DNA of 64,000 nucleotides from Pectobacterium wasabiae CFBP 3304 (lineage in GTDB: Bacteria > Pseudomonadota > Gammaproteobacteria > Enterobacterales > Enterobacteriaceae), in the NCBI RefSeq assembly GCF_001742185.1, contig NZ_CP015750.1:2418001-2482000 (forward strand), in the 5' to 3' direction. Below, piece after piece: positions 20,255 to 29,374 of the stretch. The position numbers and the translations under genes are program-made. Position 1 is the stretch's first letter. Each line of letters opens with the position of its first letter. Under the pieces are notes generated by a model. The model worked only from the letters and a program-made list of their open reading frames with translations, was not told the origin of the DNA and did no database searches.

Positions 20255-20620
20255 ATGAATAAAGCAACGGGGATGACCCGGATTATTAAGGCGACCGGTT
20301 ATTCCTTGAAGGGGTTGAAGCAGGCGTGGCAGCATGAGGCGGCATTCCGTCAGGAAACGATACTGACGATTGTCGGCGTTATTATCGCGTGTTTGCTGCC
20401 GGTGACGCTGGTTGAAAAACTGCTGCTTATCGGGTCTGTGGTATTGATTATGTTATTTGAGTTGGCTAACAGCGCCATTGAAGCTGTCGTCGATCGCATT
20501 GGCCTTGAGCACCACGAATTATCCGGTCGGGCGAAAGATATCGGGTCGGCGGCTGTCTTTGTTGCCATCTTGCTAGCCGCTGCCGTGTGGGGCAGCATTC
20601 TCTGGCAACATTTTGCCTGA
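20255..20620 (+). CDS. dgkA: Diacylglycerol kinase
   Basis: This 121-residue inner-membrane enzyme phosphorylates diacylglycerol to phosphatidic acid, recycling lipid from osmoregulated glucan synthesis. It forms a trimer of three-helix subunits in the family. The conserved active-site region ELANSAIEAVVDRIGLEHHELSGRAKDIGSAAV is present in full (given here in two parts: ELANSAIEAVVDR and HHELSGRAKDIGSAAV). Three hydrophobic helices are visible. The start has GGAGG upstream. It precedes lexA, as in E. coli. Confidence 0.96.
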   Translation: MNKATGMTRIIKATGYSLKGLKQAWQHEAAFRQETILTIVGVIIACLLPVTLVEKLLLIGSVVLIMLFELANSAIEAVVDRIGLEHHELSGRAKDIGSAAVFVAILLAAAVWGSILWQHFA

Positions 20621-20686
20621 CGGCACGCATAAATGAATAAAAGTCAGGGGCTTTGCCTATATCTCGATTCCCAATTGTGCCTTACC

Positions 20687-20702
20687 TGTATATACTCACA
20701 GC
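20687..20702 (+). promoter_or_regulatory. LexA box 1 of lexA
   Basis: CTGTATATACTCACAG fits the SOS box CTG-N10-CAG. It lies 29 bp upstream of the lexA start. Confidence 0.92.
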
Positions 20703-20707
20703 AAGAC

Positions 20708-20723
20708 TGTATAAACAACCAGG
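20708..20723 (+). promoter_or_regulatory. LexA box 2 of lexA
   Basis: CTGTATAAACAACCAG fits CTG-N10-CAG. It lies 5 bp after box 1, reproducing the paired autoregulatory operators of E. coli lexA. Confidence 0.92.
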
Positions 20724-20730
20724 GGGCGGA

Positions 20731-21339
20731 ATGAAAGTATTAACAGCAAGGCAGCAGCAGGTTTATGACCTGATCCGCGATCACATTGCGCAAACCGGAA
20801 TGCCGCCAACGCGGGCGGAAATTGCCCAACAACTGGGGTTCCGCTCTCCGAATGCGGCTGAAGAACATCTGAAAGCGCTGGCACGTAAAGGCGTGATTGA
20901 AATTGTCTCGGGGGCATCTCGTGGTATTCGCCTACTGATGGAAGAAGAGACGGGTATTCCTCTGGTTGGGCGCGTGGCCGCAGGTGAACCGCTGCTGGCA
21001 CAGGAACATATCGAATGCCGCTATCAGGTTGACCCTGCTATGTTCAAACCCAGCGCTGATTTTTTGCTGCGAGTGAGCGGTATGTCGATGAAAAACATTG
21101 GTATTATGGATGGTGATTTGCTGGCCGTACATAAAACAGAAGATGTGCGCAACGGTCAGATTGTGGTGGCGCGTATTGACGATGAAGTGACAGTGAAGCG
21201 CTTGAAGAAGCAGGGTAATACGGTGCATCTTCTCGCTGAAAATGAAGAGTTCGCCCCTATCGTTGTCGACCTGCGTCAGCAAAGTTTTTCGATAGAAGGT
21301 TTAGCGGTTGGCGTTATTCGTAATAGCGACTGGAGCTAA
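20731..21339 (+). CDS. lexA: SOS repressor LexA
   Basis: This 202-residue repressor of the DNA-damage response cleaves itself when stimulated by RecA filaments. The N-terminal winged helix-turn-helix (residues 1-70) begins [15 protein letters not shown]; the true start is 20731, with GGGGGCGGA upstream. The self-cleavage site A84-G85 (RVAAGEP), catalytic Ser119 (GMSM) and Lys156 (VTVKRL) occupy exactly the E. coli positions. Two SOS boxes immediately upstream show that it represses itself. A terminator follows at 21355-21380. Confidence 0.99.
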   Translation: MKVLTARQQQVYDLIRDHIAQTGMPPTRAEIAQQLGFRSPNAAEEHLKALARKGVIEIVSGASRGIRLLMEEETGIPLVGRVAAGEPLLAQEHIECRYQVDPAMFKPSADFLLRVSGMSMKNIGIMDGDLLAVHKTEDVRNGQIVVARIDDEVTVKRLKKQGNTVHLLAENEEFAPIVVDLRQQSFSIEGLAVGVIRNSDWS

Positions 21340-21354
21340 CCGTTAGCAAAAAAT

Positions 21355-21380
21355 GATAGCCCTCGGGGCTATCGTTTTTT
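21355..21380. terminator. Terminator of lexA, overlapping the zur 3' end
   Basis: GATAGCCC (21355-21362) pairs with GGGCTATC (21366-21373) around a TCG loop, followed by GTTTTTT. The right arm overlaps the stop codon of the convergent zur gene, so it may act in both directions. Confidence 0.88.
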
Positions 21381-21884
21381 AATCGGAACAGTATGGTCGT
21401 GATCGCAATGATCCGGCTGCTTGCATGATGCCACTTCCTGGCAGTCTCCACATAACCCATGTGCTTCCACAACGCTGTGACGCAGCGTAAATCCTGACTG
21501 CTGCGCCAAGTTGCGTAGTGTTTCTTCCACACCCTCGGTTTGACGTTCCGTGACTTGTCCGCAGCGATCGCAGATGAAAAGGGCAGACGTATGGCTGTGG
21601 TCTTCGATGTGGTGACACAGCACATAGCTGTTGTTTGATTCAACGCGATGAATGAAGCCTTGTTCCAGCAAAAAATCCAGTGCGCGGTACACGGTAGGCG
21701 GTTTAGCCTGAGGTTCAGTGAGGCGCAGAAGATCCAGCAGGTCATACGCGCTGATAGCGCCCGCCTGTTGTGCCATAAGGCGTAAAACCTCCAACCGCTG
21801 TGGCGTTAGACGCACCGCGCGCTGCTGACAAATCTGTTCAGCCTGGGCAAGAAGTTTGTCCTGTTTGGTTGAATCCATTGTCAT
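21369..21884 (-). CDS. zur: Zinc uptake regulator Zur
   Basis: This Fur-family repressor of zinc import genes has 169-171 residues depending on start. The winged helix-turn-helix lies at about 20-85, with VRLTPQRLEVLRLMAQQAGA and KPPTVYRALDFLLEQGFIH. The zinc-binding C-terminal half contains FICDRCGQVTE, a CGDCQEVASCKQPDHCDHDH cluster and the His-rich IEDHSH. Starts at 21884 and 21878 are both possible, with AGGG 4 or 10 bases upstream. It is convergent with lexA; its stop codon lies inside the lexA terminator stem. In E. coli, zur lies close to lexA too. Confidence 0.95.
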   Translation of the reverse strand: MTMDSTKQDKLLAQAEQICQQRAVRLTPQRLEVLRLMAQQAGAISAYDLLDLLRLTEPQAKPPTVYRALDFLLEQGFIHRVESNNSYVLCHHIEDHSHTSALFICDRCGQVTERQTEGVEETLRNLAQQSGFTLRHSVVEAHGLCGDCQEVASCKQPDHCDHDHTVPIKKR

Positions 21885-21984
21885 ATCACCCTGACACATT
21901 GAGGAACAAGACGGATATCTTACCACGACTGAATAAAAACGCCGAGTGAGTGGCGTTTTCCTGCGAAGACGACGGAAAGAAGAA

Positions 21985-22683
21985 CTACACGACCAGATCG
22001 ATGAGCAGTGCCCGCAAAGGAGTGTCTGCCTGTAGCGTCAACGTCGTTTCTTCCTTGATGAAGGCTCCATCGCCGCAGTGTAATGCTTCACTGTGCTGGC
22101 CACCTTTCACCGCCATTGAACCGTGAATCAGTTGGAGATACGCCTGATTTCCCTGTAGCACTATCGTGCTTTGCTCATTTGGTTGGAGATCGACATGGTG
22201 GATCCAAACCTGTTGGCGCAGTTGCAGGCTATCTTGCTCGCCTTCCGGTGAGGCAAGCAGAGTATGACTTGATGAATTGAGTCCCATGCGCTGCAATGGG
22301 CTGTTCTCTCTGGTCTGGCAGGCATTCAGCCATAATTGCAGACGCGTCAACGGCTTGCTGGTGTTGGTATTATGTTCGCTGTAGCTGACGTTTGGCTGAG
22401 TGGCGAGCAACAAAACATCACCAGCTTTAGCCTGAATATGGCCGCCGTTGCTGTCACGGTATTCCGCCTCGCCCTGAAGAATAATGTTCAGGATATCAAC
22501 CCGTGGGTAGGTTCGCGGCTGGAATGATGCCCCTGGTGCCAGTACTTCCTGATTGAGCACGCGAAGAGAAGCATAGCCCAGCAACTGTGGGTCAAAATAG
22601 TGACCGAAAGAGAAAGTATAGCGTGCCTGCAACCAGCCATAATCGGCTTGGCCGCATTGCCCCGCTGCTCTTCGTGTGATCAT
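21985..22683 (-). CDS. yhaK: Pirin-family protein YhaK
   Basis: This 232-residue cytoplasmic bicupin begins with the pirin pattern: RYTFSFGHYFDPQLLGYASLRVLNQEVLAPGASF, then HPRVDI-like YPRVDILNIILQGEAEYRDS. E. coli YhaK is a redox-sensitive pirin without the usual metal ligands; its enzymatic function is not settled. It is divergent from the LysR regulator yhaJ with 112 bp between them, the arrangement seen in E. coli. YhaJ is therefore the likely activator. Confidence 0.92.
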   Translation of the reverse strand: MITRRAAGQCGQADYGWLQARYTFSFGHYFDPQLLGYASLRVLNQEVLAPGASFQPRTYPRVDILNIILQGEAEYRDSNGGHIQAKAGDVLLLATQPNVSYSEHNTNTSKPLTRLQLWLNACQTRENSPLQRMGLNSSSHTLLASPEGEQDSLQLRQQVWIHHVDLQPNEQSTIVLQGNQAYLQLIHGSMAVKGGQHSEALHCGDGAFIKEETTLTLQADTPLRALLIDLVV

Positions 22684-22795
22684 AATTTTTATCCCCCAGA
22701 TAATTATTTCTTAAACCGATAGTAATTGTGTGGACGTTGGATTGTTAGCTAGTTAATCTGGTCGGTATGTTCAAAATTCCTGAATGAGTACGAAG

Positions 22796-23692
22796 ATGGC
22801 GAGAGAACGAGCATTGACGCTGGAAGCCCTGAGGGTGATGGATGCGATCGATCGTCGTGGCAGCTTTGCCGCTGCGGCAGACGAGCTGGGTAGGGTGCCT
22901 TCGGCACTGAGCTATACCATGCAAAAATTGGAAGAAGAGTTAGATGTGGTGTTGTTCGATCGTTCCGGGCATCGTACTAAATTCACGAATGTTGGACGAA
23001 TGCTGTTGGAGCGCGGGCGTATCTTGCTGGAAGCCGCAGATAAGCTCACCACGGATGCGGAAGCGCTGGCTCGCGGTTGGGAAACGCACCTGACGATTGT
23101 GACGGAAGCCCTGATTCCAACTCAGCGGATTTTTCCCTTGATCGATAAACTGGCGCTCAAAGCGAATACGCAGGTATCGATTCTGACGGAAGTACTGGCA
23201 GGGGCGTGGGAGCGTCTTGAACAAGGGCGCGCTGATATCGTGATCGCGCCAGACATGCATTTTCGTGCGTCTTCTGAAATGAATACCCGCAAACTGTACA
23301 CGATGAATAACGTTTATGTCGCTAGCCCAGAGCATCCCATTCATCAGGAGCCTGAGCCGCTATCGGATGCGACTCGTGTGAAATACCGCGGAATTGCAGT
23401 CGCGGATACCGCGCGTGAACGTCCGGTGCTGACGGTGCAATTATTGGATAAGCAGCAGCGTCTGACGGTAAGCTCGCTAGATGATAAACGGCGTGCATTG
23501 CTGGCTGGATTAGGTGTTGCAACCATGCCTTATCCGATGGTGGCGCAGGATATTGCCGAAGGGCGTTTACTGGTGATTGGGCCAGAGCATCAGATGGAAA
23601 GTCAGATTATTATGGCGTGGCGACGAGACAGCATGGGCGAGGCGAAATCCTGGTTCCTGCGCGAAATTCCCAAATTGCTGAACCAACCCTAA
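22796..23692 (+). CDS. yhaJ: LysR-family regulator YhaJ
   Basis: This 298-residue regulator has an N-terminal helix-turn-helix (RVMDAIDRRGSFAAAADELG, followed by VPSALSYTMQKLEEELDVVLFDRSG) and a type 2 periplasmic-binding-like effector domain. E. coli YhaJ begins MAKERALTLEAL and senses aromatic and nitrotoluene-derived compounds. Here the equivalent Met is at 22796; an ATG at 22784 would add four residues. It sits divergently next to yhaK and ends before a strong hairpin at 23710. Confidence 0.95.
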   Translation: MARERALTLEALRVMDAIDRRGSFAAAADELGRVPSALSYTMQKLEEELDVVLFDRSGHRTKFTNVGRMLLERGRILLEAADKLTTDAEALARGWETHLTIVTEALIPTQRIFPLIDKLALKANTQVSILTEVLAGAWERLEQGRADIVIAPDMHFRASSEMNTRKLYTMNNVYVASPEHPIHQEPEPLSDATRVKYRGIAVADTARERPVLTVQLLDKQQRLTVSSLDDKRRALLAGLGVATMPYPMVAQDIAEGRLLVIGPEHQMESQIIMAWRRDSMGEAKSWFLREIPKLLNQP

Positions 23693-23709
23693 ATTCCACG
23701 CTTTCCTGC

Positions 23710-23736
23710 GGCAAGGTGTGGCGGTCACACCTTGCC
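23710..23736. terminator. 11-bp hairpin between yhaJ and yqjG
   Basis: GGCAAGGTGTG (23710-23720) and CACACCTTGCC (23726-23736) form a perfect stem. It lies between the convergent genes yhaJ and yqjG and probably ends transcripts from both sides, though without a T-run. Confidence 0.65.
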
Positions 23737-23763
23737 TCAGCACTTCATGCTTTACGTAAAACG

Positions 23764-24759
23764 TTAGTATAAATCGACAAACGTTTTATCACGCTGGTGA
23801 GGCTGGTTCAGGTCTTGCTCTGGCCCCAGAGAAATCACGCCGTGCGGATTAATCGTGCCGTGGCTGCAATAATAGTGATGACGAATGTGCGCCATATCGA
23901 CGGTATCAGCGATGCCGGGCATCTGATAAATATCCCGCAGAAAGCCGAACAGATTGGGATAATCGCTCAGGCGATACTTATCGCATTTGAAATGCGTGTG
24001 ATAGACCGGATCGAAACGGATCAGTGTTGTCCATAGCCGCAAATCGGCTTCGGTTAACTGCTCACCAGTGAGATAACGCTGCTTTGCCAGAATGGCTTCC
24101 AGATCGGAAAGCGCGGCGAACACGGTCGTTGCAGCTTCATCATAGGCTGACTGAGTCGTCGCAAAACCGGCTTTGTAAACACCGTTGTTGACCTTGTCGT
24201 AAATCCAGCCGTTCAATTCGTCAATCTGAGTGCGTAGCGCTTCTGGGTAGTAATCTCCGGCTGCTGCGCCCATACCATCAAAAGCGCTGTTCAGCATGCG
24301 GATGATATCCGCCGATTCATTACTGACAATAGTGTGCTGTTCAGTGTCCCACAGGACGGGCACGGTTACCCGACCGCTGTAGCCTGGTTTGGCATGCAGG
24401 TAGAGCTGGTAGAGAAATTCGTGCTGATAGAGCGAGTCACCCGTTGCGGCCTCAAAATCGGTACCGAACGTCCAGCCACGATCGAGCATGAGTGGATGAA
24501 CCACCGAAACGGCGATGTGATCGTCTAACCCTTTCAATTGCCGCATTAACAGCGTGCGATGCGCCCACGGGCAGGCCAGCGAAACATAGAGATGATAACG
24601 GCCGGACTGGGCAGAAAAGCCGCCTTTTCCAGTGAGTCCGGGAGCACCATCAGGCGTTACCCAATTGCGGAACACGGATTCTGAACGCTTAAAGTGACCG
24701 CCGGTAGATTTGGTTTCATACCAGGTATCGTGCCATACGCCGTCAACCAGTTGTCCCAT
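23764..24759 (-). CDS. yqjG: Glutathionyl-hydroquinone reductase YqjG
   Basis: This 331-residue cytoplasmic enzyme of the Xi-class glutathione transferases reduces glutathionyl-hydroquinones to free hydroquinones. The catalytic Cys-Pro-Trp motif is present (SLACPWAHRTLLMRQL), together with the family segments RYHLYVSL and WIYDKVNNGVYKAGFATTQ. The start is placed at 24759 (MGQLVDGVWHDTWYETKS), with GGAGG well placed; a further 39 bases upstream stay open. It is downstream of yqjF on the same strand, as in E. coli, with a hairpin between them. Confidence 0.95.
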   Translation of the reverse strand: MGQLVDGVWHDTWYETKSTGGHFKRSESVFRNWVTPDGAPGLTGKGGFSAQSGRYHLYVSLACPWAHRTLLMRQLKGLDDHIAVSVVHPLMLDRGWTFGTDFEAATGDSLYQHEFLYQLYLHAKPGYSGRVTVPVLWDTEQHTIVSNESADIIRMLNSAFDGMGAAAGDYYPEALRTQIDELNGWIYDKVNNGVYKAGFATTQSAYDEAATTVFAALSDLEAILAKQRYLTGEQLTEADLRLWTTLIRFDPVYHTHFKCDKYRLSDYPNLFGFLRDIYQMPGIADTVDMAHIRHHYYCSHGTINPHGVISLGPEQDLNQPHQRDKTFVDLY

Positions 24760-24792
24760 AAATCCTCCCGTTAGTGAGTGATGATAAAACGA

Positions 24793-24815
24793 CGGCAAGC
24801 CTTGTGTGCTTGCCG
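24793..24815 (-). terminator. 8-bp hairpin between yqjF and yqjG
   Basis: CGGCAAGC (24793-24800) and GCTTGCCG (24808-24815) form a perfect stem. On the minus strand it is followed by TTTTATC. It may attenuate read-through from yqjF into yqjG. Confidence 0.6.
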
Positions 24816-24879
24816 CCGCTATTTTGAGTGTATGCGTTATTCGACTATTAAGTGTAGTACAGGCCGGAAAAGGCTCGTC

Positions 24880-25275
24880 TTACCACTTTTTGCCCAGCAG
24901 GCGGTCGATACTGAATGCGCCTGGGCCAGCTACCGCTAGCAGGAGGTAGCCGCCAGCGATGGTCAGGTTTTTCATGAACATCAGTTGGTTCATGCCTTCC
25001 GCAAAGTTAGAGTGGAAAAGCAGCGCGGTCAGCAGCGTAAAGCCCGCGGTGAACAGCGCGACGGTACGAGTCAGCAGGCCAAACAGAACCGCCAGACCAC
25101 CACCCAGTTCCAGCAAAATTGTCAGTGGCAGCAGGAAGGTCGGTACGCCCATCGCCTGCATGTATTGTTGTGTGCCTGCATAGGCATCGCCCAACTTACC
25201 GTAACCTGCAACGATAAACAGAATTGGCATTAAGATACGTGCAACCAGCAGTGCAGTACTTTCTAAATTTTTCAT
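24880..25275 (-). CDS. yqjF: DoxX-family membrane protein YqjF
   Basis: This 131-residue inner-membrane protein has four hydrophobic helices and DoxX-family motifs (ARILMPILFIVAGYGKLGD, LLELGGGLAVLFGLLTR, LLFHSNF). The second of two adjacent ATGs (25275) fits GGAG spacing best. In E. coli, YqjF responds to degradation products of nitroaromatic compounds and is controlled by YhaJ. The gene lies between the yqjDEK block and yqjG in the E. coli order. Its biochemical role is unknown. Confidence 0.92.
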   Translation of the reverse strand: MKNLESTALLVARILMPILFIVAGYGKLGDAYAGTQQYMQAMGVPTFLLPLTILLELGGGLAVLFGLLTRTVALFTAGFTLLTALLFHSNFAEGMNQLMFMKNLTIAGGYLLLAVAGPGAFSIDRLLGKKW

Positions 25276-25548
25276 CATCTCTCCAATTAATTTTGTTGTG
25301 GGCTACACGGCCCTATTGTGTTTGTTGTCGCAGGTGTTGTCTGAACGTTTGACCCGCTATCAGGTTATGGGCAGATAGTATAGGGAGATGATTTATGCTA
25401 CCAGCGAGTATAATTGTTGTTTTATTTCAGAAAAATTGATGTTCGGTTAAGTCTGCAAGAACGCGCTGCAATGACGTGAGCGCGTTAGGCAAGAGTGAGA
25501 TGAAATGTGTTGAATATGACAGGCAGATAATCGATGCGATAGAGGGCG

Positions 25549-25839
25549 TTACGGACGTTGATCAAACGTTTTTCGCACGAGTCTGAATGTTCCCCACAGC
25601 CCGACGAGGCGGCGTCCCCAGCGGATCATACGGCTAGGGTGGCGCGCACCATAGAGTGCCACGAGGCTGGAGCCAACGATCCAGTATTTACGCCACTGCA
25701 TCAGGCTTTGCCAGCCACGATCGTAACGGACTGTGGTATCTAGCCAGTGTTTCTTGCCTGCCGCTAAATCCAACCGCTGCTGCTGTATCTGGCGCAGTAG
25801 TTGGGCTTTTTCTCTATCTTGCCGTTGGCGCTGGTTCAC
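25549..25839 (-). CDS. yqjK: Small protein YqjK
   Basis: This 96-residue protein has a basic, glutamine-rich N-terminal half (REKAQLLRQIQQQRLDL) that looks coiled-coil. A short hydrophobic stretch in the middle (YWIVGSSLVALYGARHP) is followed by a basic end. It overlaps the end of yqjE by 4 bp, so the two are translationally coupled. Position and pattern match yqjK of the yqjDEK cluster. The function is unknown; membrane association is likely. Confidence 0.88.
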   Translation of the reverse strand: MNQRQRQDREKAQLLRQIQQQRLDLAAGKKHWLDTTVRYDRGWQSLMQWRKYWIVGSSLVALYGARHPSRMIRWGRRLVGLWGTFRLVRKTFDQRP

Positions 25840-26231
25840 TTGGCATCTTCCTCCAGCAGAGATCTGTCGGTCGCCAACTCCTTACGCGTCGCTTTGAGTA
25901 AGGTAGAACGGCGTACTTTCAGGAGCGTCCATATGCCGCCTATCAGCGCCAGTCCAAGCAATGTGGCAGTAATACATCCTAGCGCAAAGAGGCGATATTG
26001 CGGGTCGATGCCCCAGATGATCAGCGCTATCAGGCTCATAATGCCAAAAGCGGCAAAAAGCAGCGTCAGGCCAACCATAATCAGTAACTGAATCAGATTG
26101 GCTTTCTCTTCCTCTAATTCAATCACGGCCAATCGGACGCGGCTTTCCACCATGCTGACAATAATGGAGATGATGCGCTGAGCAGAAGCCATGACCCCGC
26201 TGGCGGGGCCTTGTTGTGATTTATCCGTCAT
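25836..26231 (-). CDS. yqjE: Membrane protein YqjE (phage-holin superfamily III)
   Basis: This 131-residue protein has a short polar N-terminus, an amphipathic region (SMVESRVRLAVIELEEEKANL) and two hydrophobic helices (about 50-72 and 80-103), then a charged tail. That is the usual layout of the YqjE/holin III-like family. It lies 13 bp after yqjD and overlaps yqjK by 4 bp, so the three form one transcript. In E. coli the cluster is expressed in stationary phase, and YqjE is linked to the inner membrane with YqjD. Confidence 0.9.
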   Translation of the reverse strand: MTDKSQQGPASGVMASAQRIISIIVSMVESRVRLAVIELEEEKANLIQLLIMVGLTLLFAAFGIMSLIALIIWGIDPQYRLFALGCITATLLGLALIGGIWTLLKVRRSTLLKATRKELATDRSLLEEDAK

Positions 26232-26244
26232 AGTAATCGGCTAA

Positions 26245-26550
26245 TTAGCGACGAGACAGCAGGACGCCAAGCACGACGCCGACTGCTGCGCCAATGCCGA
26301 CACCCGTCCACGGGTTCTGGCGCACATAGTCATCCGCTGATTCAACGGCTTCTTTGGTTTGGGATGCGATGCGCTCACCGGTATCGCTCAAGCGACTGCG
26401 GGTTTCTTTCAGCGCGCTCTCTGCCTTATTACGCAACTTGTCCAGTTCCGCTTTAGATTTATCGCTGGAGGTGCTTAATACTTCTTCCAGCGTGTCCGCC
26501 AGTGATTTTAATTCGGCGCGCAGGTACTCAGAATTTTGATCTTTAGCCAT
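26245..26550 (-). CDS. yqjD: ElaB/YqjD family ribosome-associated membrane protein
   Basis: This 101-residue DUF883 protein has a long charged helix (about 5-75, rich in Glu, Lys and Ser) and a C-terminal membrane anchor of glycine-rich type (VGIGAAVGVVLGVLLSRR). In E. coli, YqjD anchors ribosomes to the inner membrane in stationary phase and lowers translation. It is the first gene of the yqjD-yqjE-yqjK transcript. The E. coli neighbour yqjC is missing between mzrA and yqjD here. Confidence 0.93.
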   Translation of the reverse strand: MAKDQNSEYLRAELKSLADTLEEVLSTSSDKSKAELDKLRNKAESALKETRSRLSDTGERIASQTKEAVESADDYVRQNPWTGVGIGAAVGVVLGVLLSRR

Positions 26551-26823
26551 ATTAATAACCCTTCATGTTATAAACCTGAACGTTAACTATAGCTGAAGCT
26601 GAGATTTATGCCGCCCCAGACTGGTACGGAAAATTCTGATAACTCGCTGTAAATTTTAGTGATTTGGTTTTCGAGGGCAAAATGAATCGTTGGCGTGTGT
26701 TTTGTATGGGCAATGCTTTGTAGGATCAGCGTAGTGATACGTTATTGCTATGCGGCGCTTTCCGCCGTGTGCAATTCCTGCCCAGCCTCAGCCCATTTTT
26801 TCAGGTCGAGGCGTTTATCTACG

Positions 26824-27219
26824 TCATCCCAATTTGGATTGTTTCTGTGTCAGTTTCTGCTGCCAGAATGGTGTCGGAGCTGTCGCCTGCTGCGCGGTAA
26901 CACTGACTTTAGGTAAAGACAAACGCAGGACATCTCTGGCTGCGATGCTCTGTTCTGGTGAGGCAAGACGGACGATCAGGCTATCTTGCTCTGGCGTAAT
27001 GCTTTTGATCGCAATCCCTTTTTCATTGAGACGCTGATACACGTAAAAGCCATCTGGCAACGCGGCACCCTCGTAGGGTTTGATATGTAGCATCGCATCG
27101 TCTTGGGAATGGCGTAGTGATTGGGATTGCGTCAAGGCAATAAGTGGCAGAGCAAGCAAGAGCAGTATGCGTCCTACTTTTTTGGGGGAAAGCTTCGGGA
27201 ATAGCCCGCGAATTGACAC
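26824..27219 (-). CDS. mzrA: Modulator protein MzrA
   Basis: This 131-residue inner-membrane protein has one N-terminal membrane segment ([19 protein letters not shown], about 16-34) and a periplasmic domain with [23 protein letters not shown], the conserved family core. In E. coli, MzrA links the CpxAR and EnvZ/OmpR systems by acting on EnvZ. It lies 2 bp after yqjA on the same strand, as in E. coli. A coding-like stretch without a start codon follows the stop in another frame (26750-26836); I treat it as non-coding. Confidence 0.9.
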   Translation of the reverse strand: MSIRGLFPKLSPKKVGRILLLLALPLIALTQSQSLRHSQDDAMLHIKPYEGAALPDGFYVYQRLNEKGIAIKSITPEQDSLIVRLASPEQSIAARDVLRLSLPKVSVTAQQATAPTPFWQQKLTQKQSKLG

Positions 27220-27221
27220 AG

Positions 27222-27928
<707 letters not shown>

Positions 27929-27929
27929 T

Positions 27930-27983
<54 letters not shown>

Positions 27984-28017
27984 TATACCCGTCATATTTC
28001 ACGTTATTTAGGGTATA
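27984..28017. repeat. Minimal copy of the palindromic repeat, copy D (34 bp)
   Basis: TATACCCGTCATATTTCACG is followed directly by TTATTTAGGGTATA, its imperfect inverse. It looks like the two ends of the repeat family joined with the centre lost, or the smallest form of the element. Confidence 0.6.
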
Positions 28018-28032
28018 TCCGGGCACAGGATT

Positions 28033-28134
28033 ATGATTTTTTTGATGATCTCTGCTTTCTTCTGCCCGATAGCGGCGCTGGTGTCTGACTTAATGCTCGC
28101 TTTTCGCCGCGAACCCGATAAACAGGTAGCTTAG
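28033..28134 (+). CDS. Possible small hydrophobic protein (33 residues)
   Basis: The frame starts at ATG 28033 with AGGA close upstream, and reads MIFLMISAFFCPIAALVSDL, then MLAFRREPDKQVA. It is one hydrophobic helix followed by a basic-polar tail, the usual shape of a single-pass small membrane protein. It is antisense to neither neighbour. The ribosome binding site spacing is short and I do not recognise the family, so it may be a chance frame. Confidence 0.35.
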   Translation: MIFLMISAFFCPIAALVSDLMLAFRREPDKQVA

Positions 28135-28390
28135 GGATTGTTTGGTCTTGGCAGACTTTATGTCCGAAGCGATGGGTTAAGCGTAAGAAAGACACGTTAA
28201 CTGTAACAAAATAGGTGTTACTGAGACAGGGAAATATTACGACAACCGAGGGGATTTAGGGGGATTTTTCGAAGAAGAGTTGAGGTTTCTGCGATATTTT
28301 ACACTCGCTGACAGAAATCAACGTTTTCTGACCTTTTCCGTGCGTTCAAAAATGTCACCCCTCGTTCAAAAACAAGGGGCAAAAAGCGTT

Positions 28391-29167
28391 TTAGGGTTTA
28401 CCTGCGTGTATCTGGTCGAGATGAACGACGGGGTTCTCGGCGAACATATAGCGATCGACGTTAAATTCAAAATCATCCGTTGTAGCGCGAAATAGCATCT
28501 GTTTGGTATTTTCCAGATGTTGCCACATTGCCAGTTTGGCGGCGTAAGGATCTTTGCGAATCAGCGCCTTAAGGATGCGGTCATGCTCTTCACACCAGCT
28601 TTCAATGGACTTGTCGTCAATGTGCTCATGCAGTTTGCGCCAGTAGGGATTGTGGATCCGTTGGCTCCACATTTTCTCTACGATGGTTGCCATCGCGGAA
28701 TTTTGCGTTGCCAACGCGACCTGAACGTGGAATTTAAGATCCCACTGAGAATCACGGAAGCGATCTTCCTGACGCGCATATTCCTGAATTTCCATCAGTT
28801 GGATGATGTCCTGACGGGTCACCTGCGTGGCCGCAAATTCAGCAATGTTGCTTTCAATGAGTTGACGAGCCTGAAGTAGCTCAAACGGACCAGCGGCGAC
28901 GAATTCAATATCGCCGCTACTAACGAACGGGTTCTTTTGCTGGTTGGAAATAACGTGAATGCCTGAACCCTTGCGCACTTCAACGTACCCTTCGACTTCC
29001 AGCATAATGATGGCTTCACGCACCACAGTGCGACTGACGTTCATTTCTTCAGAAATATAGCGTTCTGCCGGTAGTTTTTCGCCGACTTGGTACATACCGC
29101 TTTCGATACGCTGTTTTAATTCTGCGGCTAACTGCTGGTATAGCCGTCTGGGTTCAGTGAGTGCCAT
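28391..29167 (-). CDS. exuR: Hexuronate utilisation repressor ExuR
   Basis: This 258-residue GntR/FadR-type repressor of galacturonate and glucuronate genes begins [21 protein letters not shown]. The winged helix-turn-helix lies at about 10-75 ([28 protein letters not shown]), and the FCD effector domain with [23 protein letters not shown] follows. The length equals E. coli ExuR. The true start is 29167; the open extension further up is not homologous. A probable ExuR/UxuR operator lies 80 bp upstream, consistent with autoregulation. exuT is upstream on the same strand. Confidence 0.96.
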   Translation of the reverse strand: MALTEPRRLYQQLAAELKQRIESGMYQVGEKLPAERYISEEMNVSRTVVREAIIMLEVEGYVEVRKGSGIHVISNQQKNPFVSSGDIEFVAAGPFELLQARQLIESNIAEFAATQVTRQDIIQLMEIQEYARQEDRFRDSQWDLKFHVQVALATQNSAMATIVEKMWSQRIHNPYWRKLHEHIDDKSIESWCEEHDRILKALIRKDPYAAKLAMWQHLENTKQMLFRATTDDFEFNVDRYMFAENPVVHLDQIHAGKP

Positions 29168-29247
29168 AGTGATGTCTACTCTCGATAGATGACGGTCCGT
29201 GTGCCACGTCAGGGCCTGAGTGTCTATCTCGTTAATCTTTGAGGGAT

Positions 29248-29265
29248 GATTTGTTATACCACTTA
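29248..29265. promoter_or_regulatory. Probable ExuR/UxuR operator upstream of exuR
   Basis: GATTTGTTATACCACTTA matches the palindromic hexuronate operator AAATTGGTATACCAATTT at 13 of 18 positions, with the TATACCA centre intact. The consensus is remembered from published E. coli work. Confidence 0.55.
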
Positions 29266-29321
29266 ATAACAGCAGCAACCAATGTTGTGGTCACAGTTAT
29301 TACAATGTGTTACTGGGGAGG

Positions 29322-29357
29322 TGGCTCACCCGGTATCAGATCATACCGGATGAGCCA
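29322..29357 (-). terminator. Hairpin downstream of exuT
   Basis: TGGCTCA and CCGGTAT pair with ATACCGG and TGAGCCA in a 15-bp stem with one internal mismatch, 17 bp beyond the exuT stop. It has no T-run. Confidence 0.6.
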
Positions 29358-29374
29358 GGATAATGCAGGGATTA

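Noticed and set aside
26750..26836. Coding-like stretch ([20 protein letters not shown]) after mzrA in another frame
   Set aside because: It has no start codon, an in-frame stop just upstream inside mzrA, and MzrA already ends at the same place as its E. coli counterpart. It may be a remnant, but there is no evidence that it is translated.
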